Positions 32,413 through 45,367 of a DNA stretch of 64,000 bases are shown one piece after another (the stretch's first letter is position 1; each line of letters begins with the position of its first letter). This DNA is from Rehmannia glutinosa (Eukaryota > Streptophyta > Magnoliopsida > Lamiales > Orobanchaceae), in the NCBI GenBank assembly GCA_016081115.2, contig CM071930.1:39531335-39595334 (forward strand). Direction: 5' to 3'. A program made the position numbers and the translations under genes. The notes under the pieces are model-generated. The model saw only the letters and a list, made by a program, of their open reading frames with translations, ran no database searches and had not been told where the DNA came from.

Positions 32413-34851
32413 TAATAGTGTTTTCTTGGACTTAATTCCAATCTTTTCCAAAGTATTGTTGTTGATGTGTGGTGCAATGTTTTCCTTATTTTTACTTCTA
32501 TTTACACATTGATGCTAGGTTATTCTAAGTTCATGTAATCTTTCTGTCACGCCCCAAACGGAACCGTGACGTGATCACTAACTTAAATCAGTTGATAAGA
32601 CAAATAAATCGAGTCAATAAAGAATTCATACCACATTAATACCTAAATAGTGAGTCAATCATCAAAAATAACCTAAACAGAGTTTAATATCGCAGCAGAA
32701 TTTAAGTTACAGTCCGACAACATAACAATGTAGTTGCAAAAGTACAACCAAAATAAAAACTTAACATTGGGTCCTACCCTTAGGTTACAAGCTTAAAATA
32801 AAAGAGTCCTCATCCACGTCATCAATGTATAGACCGTCACCATTTGGTCATTTGAAAAGGCGGGAGTGAGTAAAAAAATCTTAGTGTATGGGTGTTCAAA
32901 ATAATAGTTTTATATAATTTGTTTGGCGTATTCGTGGCTTATATAGATGCAGGAAAATAATAATATGAAAAATGCATGGTTTATGATGCGTGCGTCACAT
33001 ACGATTCACAAGCAGCGTGTTATTCAAAATAATAGTTTTATATAATTTGTTTAAAACAGTTCGTGAACATTTCACGCAGAGTTATAATATGGCACCATGA
33101 ATGGTATTCAAAGGAGTCAAGTAGTGGTTGTGTTTATTTGTATTGACGGTGTAATTGTATTACGCTAACCTAAACAAGCAATCTTCGATTGATTTGATTA
33201 ACTTGTTTAGATTTTGATGAATCATGTGGATCTTGTTGTAAAAAAAGGTGATTCATTCGTTCTTCCTTGTAACTCCTTTGTGAGAACAAGTTGGCACAAG
33301 GTCCATTCACCTTATCGCTCTTAGGCACGACAAATCCACTAAGTCACCTGGTGGGGCTAATTAGAACCCGGATTGTCATAATCATGATTATACCTCAATC
33401 TACGACTCACTTCTCCCGAAAAGGTTAAATACTTCATTATCCCGGTGGTGGGATTAGGACAATAGGGCAAATTTTTGAAAGATAAATGGAATATGCATGA
33501 ATGACACATACGTGAGATATACAAGCACATTAGTTGCCCAATTTTATTAGCCGACATCAATCAACACCACTCGTGAATGTAAGCTCGTCTTGAAAACAAG
33601 TTGACTCAAACAAGTAGATTCACACTAAGTTATAATATGTCGATCAAATCCAAAGAGCTTGAGCAAGTGGCAAGAGTATAATATGCAAATTAAGCAAAAG
33701 CACTACAAGTGTAAGCACTTTGTGAAAATTATATACGCGAGTGTTTATTTGTATTGACGTGTCATTTGTAATTATATTAAATGAAGCTAATTATCGATAA
33801 ATTTGGAGGATAACTAATCTTCGATTGATTTGATAGATTAGTTAAATTGTAGCCAATGTAAAATTTGTATATTATGCAGAGATGTTAACATCGATGAAAG
33901 TTCAAAAGGTTATAGGACGAGGAAGTTGACGAATTAACTCAGTAGATTTAAAAGGACTAAATCGAAAATTTAATGCATAAAATTCGGTATATTAAGAGAG
34001 TCCGATGAAAGTTAAGGTACGGGAATTTTAAGAAAACTATAATATTATAAATAAATATATAAGTCAGTAAATTTCAGGGCTGTAACATGATAATTAATTT
34101 GAGGTCCTTGAGAAAAGAAATTTTTATAAGTAGTCCCATTTTGGAAAAACTAGTATTTATCGGGTTTGAAATTGAATAAGTTTTTGTCTCGGCCTCGGAA
34201 AAATATAAGGTTAGTTCCTAAATTCTCCATATTTTCCAGAGAATCAGTTTTACAAATATTTTGGGGTCGAGGTTTTGATAAATTCCGATTTGGCCCCCTT
34301 TTTGTCAAAACGGTCATTTTTGGCCCCGAATTTACAATATTTGGATCTCACAAACCGAAAAAGATTTTGATGTGATTCCAATTTTAAAAGATCACTTATA
34401 ATAGGGGGTTATTGGAACAAAAACAGTTTTGAAAAAGTGTTAGTTTAAGTCACTTAACTTTTGAAAATTCCATTTCTAGTCCAATTTTTTAGTTTTTGCC
34501 CTTAAGACTTATTTGGGGTCTATTTGTAATGAAATTTGAACCATGGGTTCAAAATATTATAAAATTAAGATTAAGTGATATTTCCAGGAACATGGGCTTT
34601 ATTAATCGTGAAAATGTTATTTTTGGCCCTTGAGTTTGGTATTTTACACTTTAGTCCTCAAAATTTCAAAAATTGGTTTTCTTTAGTCAAAACACTTTTG
34701 ATTTTTGGAATTTACTCAAAATATGAGTTTTTCAGTTATCACAAGTTTCAACATTAATATAGTTATATCAATGACATAAATTGATTATCTCTGCAGATTT
34801 ATCTCAAGATTAATTCTAGAATCAAAGTTGGTTCAGTTTTAGGGGTTAGTC

Positions 34852-35503
34852 TGTTAGTCCAAGTGGCTACGATAATCTAGAGGGGGGATGAATAGATTAT
34901 GCCAATTTTCTGATTTTCGCACTCCTTTTTTAATGTAAAAATGATAGCAAGAATGTAAGTGTGGGAATATAAACAACACACGTTAATTTATAGAATTTCA
35001 ACCTACCTAGGACTTAATCTTCTACCACCTCGGTATATCCGAAGTGAATTCCGAAAAAGAAAAAAGTATTTTATTAATAGATACTAAACTATTACACATT
35101 CACCTTGAAGAGCACCTCACTCTTCTTACAACACCACCCCCAAGGTGACCGGTCCATCTTCAAAAATTTGAGAGACAGAAGAGTTTTCTGAAAGATTGCA
35201 ATTCCCAGGCACCAGTCGACCATCGGGTCGACCGATCGGCCTCCTGAGTTTTTCTGTCTGTCTCATTTCTATTTCAGAAATCAAATTTCCAGGCACGGGT
35301 TGCCCTCTAGGGCGACCGGTTGACCACGAAACAGAAGTATTGTCCAATTTTTGTCAAAAATAAACTTCAAGAAATACTCCGAAAAATTAGTAAAAATATT
35401 TTAAATCAATTAGGAGTATTTGGACAATATTTAAGGACATTGCTTTGGTGGAAAACTCAGTTAAACAAAATCAGCAAAATTACGATAAAAATATTATCTA
35501 ACA
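34852..35503 (-). repeat. Solo LTR of the GGTCGACC-rich copia family, 652 bp
   Basis: On + it starts TGTTAGTCCAAGTGGCTACG and ends ATTATCTAACA, matching the LTR at 50315-51779. It is flanked by the 5-bp target duplication TAGTC (34847-34851 and 35504-35508). It lacks about 800 bases of the longer LTR, including the AGATTACCACAATCT hairpins. GTCGAC-type motifs occur at 35215-35325. Confidence 0.9.
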
Positions 35504-36779
35504 TAGTCTTGGGTCAGACTGCGCCTTAAATAGTTAGAATTACATGGTTTGTGCTGCTTTCTTGCATGATTGCAACATCTGGTGGGATCATTTTTTCTTA
35601 TGATGTCGGGGTTTCAATTTTTTTCCTAACTCTCTTTGATTCTGTTTTTTTAAGATAACGATTTTCATGTGTATGGTTTTCATTATGGGAGATAGATACT
35701 CTTTTGCCTCCTTAATTTGTTTTGTAGTCTCAACAAAATAGGTCATATACACAATTTCCAACTACTTTTAGTAAATTTAACACATAGATTCTAATCTAAT
35801 TAAAGGTCTTCGAAATTCAATATCCAATTCTTTCAAATATATATTCCCTTATAAATACAATTATTTTTGTATTTTATTTATATTCGTAAATTCAAGAAAA
35901 GAAGGAACCAAATTATTTGAATAGCAATAAGACTACTTACCGTGCTAGTCCGATAATACCAAACATGCATCCTCTTCCCCATTTTCTCTTTTTCTTTTTT
36001 TTTCCACTTGTGCGAGCCCCTGTTATTATTTCTTCTTACCTTCCTCTTTTCTTCCTACTCTTTTTGTAGTTCTTTCTTTTCTCCTTAGTATTATCTTTCC
36101 GATTCTTTATTATGTTCTCTCTAGTATGTATGTAAAGGAGTGAATATATATATATATATATATTATCCTTTGTTAGTCTAAGACGGTTTGGTGATATACA
36201 TACAAGTATATTAGTTACATATATATTTACAAGTTGTTTTCTTATATGTTTATGTTTAAGTTAATAATAATAATATATAATAAAATAATCAATCTGACAA
36301 CCTTGCTTAAATGGTGGTGTGCTAAGATACCTCTGATTCATTAATTCCATTATGATAATGCTACTCTATGAATAACAAGGTGCCCTACATACGTATATAT
36401 ATACTTATATATTTGTTTATATATATAACTTAAGTTAGTACCATATATATTATCTATCTCCCTTCAAAATATATATTATCTATTTGTGTGATACATTTCA
36501 CAGTGTATACATATTAATTTACAATATATATTACATATAAATATATATACTACATACGTATTTTATGTATTATCTCATTTCTTTATTGTAATATTATTAT
36601 GATTTTTATTAATATTATTATTGTTATTATTAATATTAATAAAACTATTATTGTTATTATTATTTTTTATTAATATTATTATTGTTATTATTATTATCAT
36701 CTTACTATCAGGTTCTCGATAATGGATTAAATTAATCCATCCCATTAATTTGTTCGGATTTTTGGTTTCCCGATACACA

Positions 36780-37069
36780 TATTGTTGCCACCTTTCATTC
36801 CTAAATTTACCACGTGTAATCTTGTAATTCTTTGAATAGCTACCACGTGTAACTTAATAGCTAGCATCTAATAGTCCGACAACTAAATACCCCCCCTTTT
36901 TTTAAACTACTTAAATTAGTAATCCAACAACTAACACCATATGTGAGTTCCAAAATTAAAGAACTAGCCATGCCGCATAAAATAATAAAATTATGCAAAT
37001 AACACATAACCTGCATGTAATGCATGAATTATATTGGCCTAGTGAGTAGTGAGAGGCTCGGGTATTACA
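36780..37069 (-). repeat. Gypsy LTR end, related to 13590-13876
   Basis: Shared words include ACCACGTGTAA, CTAATAGTCCGA, GTGAGTTCCAAAATTA and GAGAGGCTCGGGTATTACA. The two are about 80% alike by eye. Confidence 0.8.
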
Positions 37070-37891
37070 TACACTATGATCCAGCTAAAACTCCCTCTCC
37101 AATGTTTCGGAATACTACATTTGTGACCGTAGAGAATTTTGAGGCAACTCAAATTGGTAGAAATGTAGTTAAGGCAAGGGAAGAATAGACGGTGGGTTTG
37201 TCCACTGTTGACTCTCAAAATGACAACTTATTTCAAATGACTCAGAATCAATTCCATTTGATGTCGTTGAGAATCCTAATGTTACAAAAGAGAGGATCTT
37301 CACAAATGTTCAGGCAGAAGACTCCCATGATACTCAAGAAGTAGACATACATACAACTGAGACAAATGTAGAAGTGGTTGGAAATTAAGCAGATGCTATC
37401 AGGGAAGATGAAATAGAGCCAATTGAAGGGAACACAACTAATAAATAAAATAGAGTACCAATTGAATCACTCTGAACTGACACATGTAATGTTGTTGAAG
37501 AAAGAATAGATGATATGGAAATAGCCGATATAGAACAAGAAGTTCAGAATGAAGCTGAATTCCAATTTGTTCTCGTGGGGATTCCAGAACAACACTTTAC
37601 TAAATATCTAGAAGTAAATAAAGTTGTTAACACAACTAATACTACTGGAAACATATATGGCAATTCAAGCTCATTTGAGTTGGCTCACACGACTGTTCCT
37701 AGCTTAGTTGCCTTGGAGGAAAGAGCTATTGCTGAGGCCAATGAAGCTAACCCAGCTAAGGAACAAAGAAGTTCAATGCATGGATAACTCACCTATTCCT
37801 CCCACTCTAATAGACGAAACTGAGGATCAAGTTCAATATAAAGAGATCCCAGATGACACCAACATAACTGACAATGATCATCCAAACTCCC
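37070..37891 (+). pseudogene. Unrecognised decayed coding-like segment at SIRE insertion site
   Basis: An open frame at 37515-37787 and an overlapping one to 37920 are rich in Glu, Asn and Thr (EIADIEQEVQNEAEF near the start). Frames upstream are broken by several stops. No domain is recognised. It lies between a gypsy LTR end and SIRE copy C, and its 3' part, GAGATCCCAGATGACACC, recurs at 56511, so it was already partly duplicated when SIRE inserted. It may be a degraded gag or an old gene fragment. Confidence 0.35.
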
Positions 37892-39416
37892 TGTTGGGAA
37901 ATTTATTGTTTAGATTTTGATGAATGCCATGTAAAACTTAGACTAGAAAGTTGGCATCCCATTTTCCTTTTAATTCTTATTGTAATAGATAGGGTTGTAT
38001 AAGCTGAGTCAAGTCAGCTATGCCTAGAAATACAAGAAGTCAACTGAAGATGTGAAGTGAAGACTCCACTGAGGAACAGTGAGTATGGCCAAGAAAGAAG
38101 ACCAAGGACTCGACTGAAGGAGTATCGACTGTGAGACAGCTGTGAGAAGAATCAGTTAAGTCAACCAAAGAACCCAAGTCAAGTTGAAGTGACAGATGAG
38201 TCTTTCAATGATTGGAGCAGACTCAAGTCACCTGGGGAAAAAGGCAGCTGCAAGGAGGAGTTAACTGAAAAGAATCCGTTGCACAAAAGCCAAGAACATT
38301 ACTTAAATAAGTAATACTTCCATGCTGCCATGTCTTAAAGTGCTCAGTCCCAGAAGCGTGCAAAAGAAATAAACCAATGGGAAGCACTGCACCTCGTGTC
38401 AGATTCTGAAAAGCTAATCATTCATTTAATACGAGGAAAGGTCTACATCTCAAGATTGAAGACCAAGAAAAGACAAGCCAACGAACACAAGTGACTTTTG
38501 AAAATCAACCTATCTCTTCAACGGACAGATTTTTGAAAGATCACTATAAAAGGCTGAGGAATCACTTTGAGAAAAGGTTACCTGAACCACGAACAAACAA
38601 GCATAATCATCAAGCCTAAATCTCGAAGGAAAACGATCCAACACTAAGCTGTGAAGGAAAGACAACTTCAAACTATTGAAGAGGAAACTTTTGAAGAAGC
38701 AAAAGAGGTCTACTATCCAAGGAGGATTGTAGGAAGGTTCAAGGTCGAACCAATCTCAAGTTATTGGAGGGCTTCGTGATCAAATCCAAGAAGCTTGAGA
38801 AAGTAAGCTGAAGTAGCAAGGCAGCCGCCCTGTGAAGAAGCTGAGTCGGACAAGAAGCCAATTGTGTGACCAAGGCATCTCCAGACTGAGTCCCAAAGGA
38901 GCAAGTCAGTTGTGTGAACAAGACTTGTATCTGGACTGATAACCACTTTGTACTCTGATCATTACTTAGTGGATTCCTCCAAGAGTTGGAGAAGAGAGGA
39001 GTAGAAGAATTACCCCATCTTCGAACCTCTATAAACATTATCGTGTCATTTACATTTCAGCATGTTATTTCTGCATATCATTTCATATCTGCTGATAATT
39101 TGCTATCCAACTGATAATTAATAAAGTGTTAAAACCAAGTGTTAAAACAAACTTAAATCAAATTCAAGGGTGATAAGTCTTCCGCTGAAAATCTCATCAC
39201 ATCCAAGTTAAGGTTTAGTCTAAACAGCTGAGTTATTCTATCAACAGCTCTTTCGAGTCTGTTGAGTGGCTAACTCTGCTGATTAACTTAGCTGTCCATC
39301 AAGGACTTAGCTGTGGAATTAACTCTGTATTATTTTAAAAGGACTAAATTCAAAAAGTTGGTAAGGTTTATTCAACCCCCCCTTCTAAACCTTACTCACA
39401 CCCCTTGGGACCTACA
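37892..39416 (+). repeat. SIRE-like 5' LTR (copy C)
   Basis: TGTTGGGAAATT to GGGACCTACA. TATA box TATAAAAG at 38545-38552. Preceded by the target duplication CTCCC. Confidence 0.92.
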
Positions 39417-39418
39417 AG

Positions 39419-39430
39419 TGGTATCAGAGC
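39419..39430 (+). other. Primer-binding site, initiator Met tRNA (copy C)
   Basis: TGGTATCAGAGC, two bases after the LTR, identical to copy A. Confidence 0.92.
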
Positions 39431-39540
39431 GGTTGGTTCATTGAGCCTTCCGCACTGGTTACTGAACTAAATCTCCAATCTTTCAAAGAAATTTTTAACA
39501 CTTGCTCTTTCAAAAGTTTTTTTTTGGCAAAGTTATTATC

Positions 39541-41500
39541 ATGAAAGCAAATTTGACACGCATTCCTATGTTCACTATTGAGGAATTTGATCACTGGAAA
39601 ATTTGCATGCAGGCTCATCTATCAGCTTTACATGATGAAATGTGGATAGTGATTGAGGATGGGCCACTGCAAATACTGAAAGTGAACACAGCTGTAAGGA
39701 AAGCAACAGCAGCTGAAGGAGAAGAAGCTGCTGCTGAAGAAAGACCAGCCCTGGTTGAGAAACCAAGGACTGAATGCACAAACGAGGACAGACAAAGATA
39801 CAACATGGACAATGTGGCCAAGGACATACTTTACAAAACATTGGACAAAGCAATGTTCAACAAAGTCAAATTTTATCAAACTGCAAAACAAATCTGGGAT
39901 AAATTAACTTTAATTTGTGAAGGATCTGAGCGAATTAAAGAAAACAAATTATCCGTTGATGTACAAAAGTTTGAAAATTTTAAAATGCTTGCAGGTGAAA
40001 CCTTGGATCAGCTGGATGCTCGATTCACTGAAATTACTAATGAACTATCAGCACTTGGGAAAGAATATACACAGAAGGAAATGTGTATGAAGATTCCGAG
40101 AAACATCCCAGTTGAATGGAAAATGAAGGTCATGGCCCTGAGACATTCAATGAACCTCACAACAACATCTTATCATGAGGTATTCTCAGATCTCAAAGCC
40201 TACGAGTTTGAGCTGAGAAGAAAAGATCAAGAGGAGACAACTGTACCCAAAACAACTGCACTTATAGTCAAGGATGGGAAGAGAGCTGAGGTCAAGGAAG
40301 CCATTGACCAGGAGGAAATTGCCTTGATGGTTAAAAGATTCAACAAGTTCTTCAATAAGAACTATAAAAGAAACAAGGGTGAATCCTCCAGAGACATTGA
40401 CTCCTCCAAGTCAAGGGAAGATAGGCCACCCAAGAGAGCTGAGCATCAAAAGGTTGAGTATCAAAGAGCTGATAATCCAAGAACGGAAAGAGCTGACCAA
40501 AGAGCTGAGAACCTGTGTTGGAACTGTAGACAACTAAGACACTTTGCTATTGACTGTCCATATCATGTAGTCGATAAATACAAGAATGAAGAAGAAAGAA
40601 AAGTCTTCAGAGAAAGAAGACAGGAAAAGAAAAAGGCTATGTTGGTCGCCGAGATCTTTGAGACAGCTAAGTCAAAAGAAGCAAAGAGACTCGAGAAAGT
40701 AGTGAAGCCGACTACTCAAGTGATTCGAAGAAGAAGCAATGATCTGTCTAATGGCTAAAGAACAAGATCAACCTGACCAAGAAGATGAGGTACACTCTAA
40801 CCTCATCTCACTCGATTCTAGTGATAGTGATTGTGACACACACACTTCATCACCCACTGATCTTTATGATTCATTACGCAAAATGATGAAAGACTTTGAG
40901 AACATTAAATCCTCACACACACTATTAAATTCATTTGCACACAGTCAAACTCCTAGAGTGATTTTGGAAAAAGGATCTTCAAGTAATGAAGCATCTCAAA
41001 AATCCAAGACACTAAATGTTGCACCCACATTCACTCCAAAGCACAATCACAAACAAACTGGTCTTGGATATAAAGAAAAAGGAAAACAGCCAGTTGAGTA
41101 TGCTGAGAGGACAGCTGAGAAGAAATCCAGCAGAGTTCCTCAGCAAACTCCAAATAGGAAGTACTCTGTAAAGAGCAAATAGAGCTACCAGAAATCCCAG
41201 AAGTTCTATCAAAGGAACACATATGATGGGAATGGTAGAAACTACACAAGCCAAGTTGATTGGAATAATGTGAAACATCAGCAAAGACCTATGGAATATA
41301 AGCCCAAATGGAAAAGGCCTAGAACTCAGCAAAGGTCATTCCAAAGGCAAAAGAGCTATCATCAGCACACATATGCACCCAGTCACTACACTCAGAAATA
41401 TCACAACTACTCAAAGAAGGCAATTGCTAACACTCACACACAGGCATACAGACAAAAGAGACAGTTGTATGAACCTAAAGCCCCAAGCAATTTGCCAAAG
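39541..41500 (+). pseudogene. SIRE-like gag (copy C)
   Basis: The start ATG at 39541 is chosen because MKANLTRIPMFT aligns with the other copies and follows the leader. The capsid region (UBN2-type) covers residues 10-230, a CCHC knuckle CWNCRQLRHFAIDC follows near residue 325 (about 40514), then a charged stretch. The frame is broken near 40735 and continues at 40739-41182 with EVHSNLISLDSSDSDCDTHT; the coiled-coil present in copy B is deleted after SSHTLLN. It ends in a basic Gln- and Tyr-rich linker towards the protease at 41200-41500 with several breaks. Gag packages the RNA. Confidence 0.85.
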
Positions 41501-41680
41501 TAAGTTATGATTATGGCACAGATAGATGGCAACCTCTTAGAGTCAAGTCATTTGGTTATAGGTTGGTTGGATCATCTTACAAAGACTAACCCCTCGGGAC
41601 CCGGACAAGCATGGGTACCTAAAAACTAATTTCCTTGATTGCGGGTTCAAGGAAGTAATTGAAAGTGCCAAGGAACCTGG

Positions 41681-43012
41681 TACATGGATAGTGGCTGTTC
41701 CAGACACATGACATGAAACAAGAAAAATCTGTCAAAATTCAAGGAGATTAGAGGCGCAAAATTCATACTTGGAGGAAATGAAGCTCCAGGGGAAATAAGT
41801 GGCACTGGATCCATCAAGAAAAATGGATTAGAAATCACAGATGTTGCATATGTTGAAGGTCTCAACTTCAACCAGTTAAGCATCAGCCAACTCTGTGACA
41901 AGGGCTATAATGTTGGATTCAATATGGGAGTGTGCCAAATTAAAGACACCGAATCAAATGAAATAGTGTTGCAAGGATCCAGACAAAAGAACATGTATGT
42001 GGTAGATTGGTCATCTGCCACACCAAGCACTTGTCTGTTAGCAAAGAGTACAGCCGAATCAAGTTGGTTGTGGCACAAAAAGCTGAGTCATTTGAACTTC
42101 AAGACAATTAACAAGATTGCAAGGAGTCATCTTGTAGAAGGACTGCCAGACTCAATATACAAGAAGGAAAGTGTTTGTGATGCATGCCAGATGGGAAAGC
42201 AGATCAAATCATCATTCAAAGAAAAGTCTAGTCCATCTTCAACAAGAATATTGCATCTGTTGCATATGGATTTATTTGGTCCAGTTGAGCCAGCTAGTAT
42301 AAGGGGAAAGAAATACACTTTAGTGGTGGTGGATGATTATTCAAGATATACATGGACAATCTTCATATGCAAAAAGAAGGAAACCGTGCAGAAGTTACCT
42401 CAGCTGATGAGAAGAATTCAAAATGAGAAGAGTCAAACCATTATAAAGATAAGGTCTGATAGAGGAACTGAGTTTGTCAATGGGATAATAACTCAGTATT
42501 GTGTTAAAAATGGTATTGCTCATGAATTATCTGGAGCAAGGACTCCACAACAGAATGGAGTAGCAGAAAGAAGAAACCAAACTCTCATGGAAGCTGTAAG
42601 GACCATGTTAGTCAAGCCGGGTAAAATTTTGCCTAAAAGATTTTGGGCTGAAGCCATCAACACTGCATGCTATACTCAAAATAGATGCATGATTAATAGA
42701 CAGCTGACAAAGACTTCCTATGAAATCTGGACAGGGAGAAAGCCAAATGTTGGGTACTTTAGAATATCTGGATGTAAATGCTTCATCCACAACAATGGCA
42801 AGGATAATCTAAAGGTTTTTGATGCTAAAGCTGATGAAGGTATCTTTTTGGGATACTCAGCTGAAAGTAAGGCCTATAGAGTGCTGAACAAGAGGACTAT
42901 GGTCACAGAAGAGTCTATCCATGTGGTTTTTGATGAACCTAATGTAAATGGAGAAGACTTTGAAGAGTTAGCTGATAAGCTGAATCAACCAACTATGCAG
43001 AAGAGTCCTTAG
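41681..43012 (+). pseudogene. SIRE-like protease and integrase (copy C)
   Basis: The protease active site YMDSGCSRHMT starts at 41681; the next codon, Gly (GGA) in copy B, is TGA at 41714-41716. The rest is open from 41924 to the TAG at 43010. Integrase has the H-H-C-C zinc domain (WHKKLSHLNF, CDACQMGK), then Asp in HMDLFGPV, Asp in RSDRGTEF and Glu in QQNGVAERRN, all catalytic residues in place, followed by a full C-terminal region including DEGIFLGYSAESKAYRV that copy B has lost. Integrase joins element cDNA to the target with a 5-bp stagger, matching the CTCCC duplication. Confidence 0.88.
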
Positions 43013-44811
43013 GTTGAAGCTGAAGCTGGAGCAATCAATAAAGATGAAGATGAGACTGCTGAGTCTCAAAGACAGCTAGAAAATCTGCAGCTGAATGATA
43101 ATGAAAGAACTGCTCAAGACAACACAGTTGCAAGACGACTGAACCCAGCTGATTTACTCCAACCTGATGTGAGATGGCTGAGAGACCATCCACCAGAGCT
43201 AGTCATTGGAGATGTGAGAGAAGGTGTAAGAACCAGATCCAGAGCTCAACAAGAAGCAATGTTCACCTGGTTAATTTTCCAAATAGAGCCAAAAGATGTG
43301 TCTCAAGCATTGGATGACACACATTGGATTCAGGCCATGCAGGAAGAACTGAATCAATTTGAAAGGAACAAAGTATGGGAATTGGTGCAAAGACCAACCC
43401 ATCAGAATGTTATTGGCACAAAATGGGTTTTGAGAAACAAGATGAATGAGGAAGGTTCTATGGTAAGAAACAAAGCAAGATTGGTAGCCAAAGGGTATTG
43501 CCAAGAAGAGGGAATAGATTTTGATGAAACATTTGCTCCTGTTGCAAGATTAGAAGCAATAAGAATGTTTCTTGCCTTTGCTGCACACAAAACCTTCATT
43601 GTATACCAAATGGATGTGAAAAGTGCATTTTCAAATGGATTGCTGGAAGAAGAAGTCTATATTAAGCAACCTCCAGGCTTTGAGCAGAAGACAATTGGAG
43701 ATAAGGTGTACAAGCTCAAGAAAGCTCTATATGGATTGAAACAAGCACCAAGAGCTTGGTATGTTACATTATCTCAATTCCTGACAGATAATGGATTCAC
43801 CAAAGGCAATGTGGACAGAACACTCTTCAGAATTCAAGATGGGGAGAGTATACTGCTTGTTCAAATATATGTGGATGATATCATTTTTGGATCCACAAAC
43901 AAAGAGCTGTGTGATAAGTTCTCAAATCTCATGCACGGCAAATTTGAAATGAGCATGATGGGAGAGCTGACATTCTTCTTAGGACTCCAAGTTAAACAAC
44001 TGAAGGATGGAACCTTCATAAGTCAAACAAAGTACACCAGAGATTTAATGAAGAAATTTGGTATGGAAGAGAAGTCTTCTGTGAAAATACCAATGAACAC
44101 ATCAGTCAAGATGGACATGGATGCAGATGGCAAGCCTATGGATCAAACAAGATACAGAGCACTTATTGGATCACTGCTCTATTTAACACCAAGCAGGCCA
44201 GATATCACCTTTGCAGTAGGTGTATGTGCAAGATTCCAATCTGCTCCAAAAGAAAGCCATATGACTGCAGCTAAGAGAATCCTAAGATATTTGAAGGGAT
44301 GCCAAGAAGTTGGCTTATGGTATCCAAAGGAAGGTGGATTCAAGCTTATTGGTTACTCAAACTCTGACTATGCTGGATGTAGAGTTGACAGGAAGAGTAC
44401 TTCAGGAACTTGTCAAATGCTTGGAAACAGATTGGTTTCCTGGTTTAGCAAGAAGCAAAACTCAATAGCCACATCCCACGGTGAGAAGAGTACATAGCTG
44501 CGGGCAGTTGTTGTGCCCAAGTCTTATGGATGAGACAACAACTGAGAGATTATGAAATAGAAGAAAAAGAGATTCCAATTATGTGTGATAACACAAGTGC
44601 TATTGCAATCACTCAGAATCCTGTGTTGCATTCTAGAACAAAGCACATTGATGTTAGATATCATTTTATAAGAGATCACGTTGAAAAGAAAGACATCACC
44701 TTGGAATACATCTCAGCTGATAAACAGTTAGCTGACATATTCACCAAACCTTTATGTGAATCAAGATTTGAAGAGCTTAAGCATGAGCTAGGGTTAATTG
44801 AGCCGAGTTGA
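43013..44811 (+). pseudogene. SIRE-like reverse transcriptase and RNase H (copy C)
   Basis: An open frame 43169-44497 holds RT with KARLVAKGYCQEEGIDFDET, VYQMDVKSAFSNGLLEEEV, the intact IYVDDIIFGST catalytic box (43870 region) and SRPDITFAV. RNase H begins with LIGYSNSDYAGCRVDRKSTS. A small indel near 44480 shifts the frame at the word that should continue SIATS with AEAEY. The frame resumes at 44530-44811 with MCDNTSAIAI, HIDVRYHFIRDHVE and LADIFTKPL, the normal C-terminus. Upstream, 43013-43168 is the integrase-RT linker with one stop. RT/RNase H copies RNA into cDNA in the particle. Confidence 0.88.
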
Positions 44812-45367
44812 CACTCAGAAGACTCAATGAGAAAAGATGGAACATGAAAAGATGAAATAGAACAAACTTCATGAATCAGCCAAGTGAATCAGCCGTATCG
44901 GGAAGTCAACTGTATCGAGTTAGCTGACAGCTGAGTCACTATATGAAAGGAGAGAAGTAGAGTTGAGTCATTTGTGCAGTGAGCTGAGTCATTTATAAGC
45001 TAAGTGACAAAAACGCAGTCGTTTTTAATGAGTGGGAATGTTTTTAAGGATGACATCAGCGTAATTATGACGGGTACAGTCAAAAGCTGCACAGTAAGCA
45101 TATGATTCGATATAAATGCTACTGCATTAAATGCGAGCAATTAAATGCAATGTGACATGCTAAATCTGATCCGTTGATTTCGATTAAAATTCAAAAACCA
45201 AAAACATGTCCTTTCATGACCCTTATATATCCATTTTCTCCAGTCTTTCTCTCTCATACTTAAAAACTGTTCATCTTCAAGCATACGAAAGCCAGTTTTT
45301 CTCTCTCCAAAACCCTACCTACTCACAAAGCAAGTTCATCAAGTTTCATTCGGTAAAACTCACTAAA
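44812..45367 (+). other. Spacer between pol and the accessory ORF
   Basis: About 556 bases without an open frame. Short repeated words GAGTCA and AGCTGAGTCA occur at 44870-45000. From 45195 there is TC-rich leader-like sequence (TATATATCC at 45222, then CTCTCTC tracts) just before the aORF ATG, so a separate internal promoter or splice acceptor is conceivable. Confidence 0.5.

Larger units (their letters stand above)
32545..37069 (-). repeat. Gypsy LTR-like non-coding block, split by a solo LTR
   Basis: On - it starts TGTAATACCC at 37069 and may end GGGGCGTGACA at 32545, TG-CA ends like those of the LTR at 11346-13876. The first 290 bases (37069-36780) match that LTR. No primer site follows the inner end and the flanking five bases (CTTTC, TACAC) do not match, so solo-LTR status is unproven. 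Inside are ATT microsatellites (36590-36710), a TA run (36146-36168) and a local repeat TTCAAAATAATAGTTTTATA at about 32895 and 33025. Confidence 0.5.

Noticed and set aside
36575..36778. Asn/Ile-rich frame on - as a gene
   Set aside because: It is an ATT microsatellite read as codons.
32545..37069. A proven solo gypsy LTR
   Set aside because: TG-CA ends fit, but flanking five-base sequences differ and no full-length partner is in the window; kept only as LTR-like.
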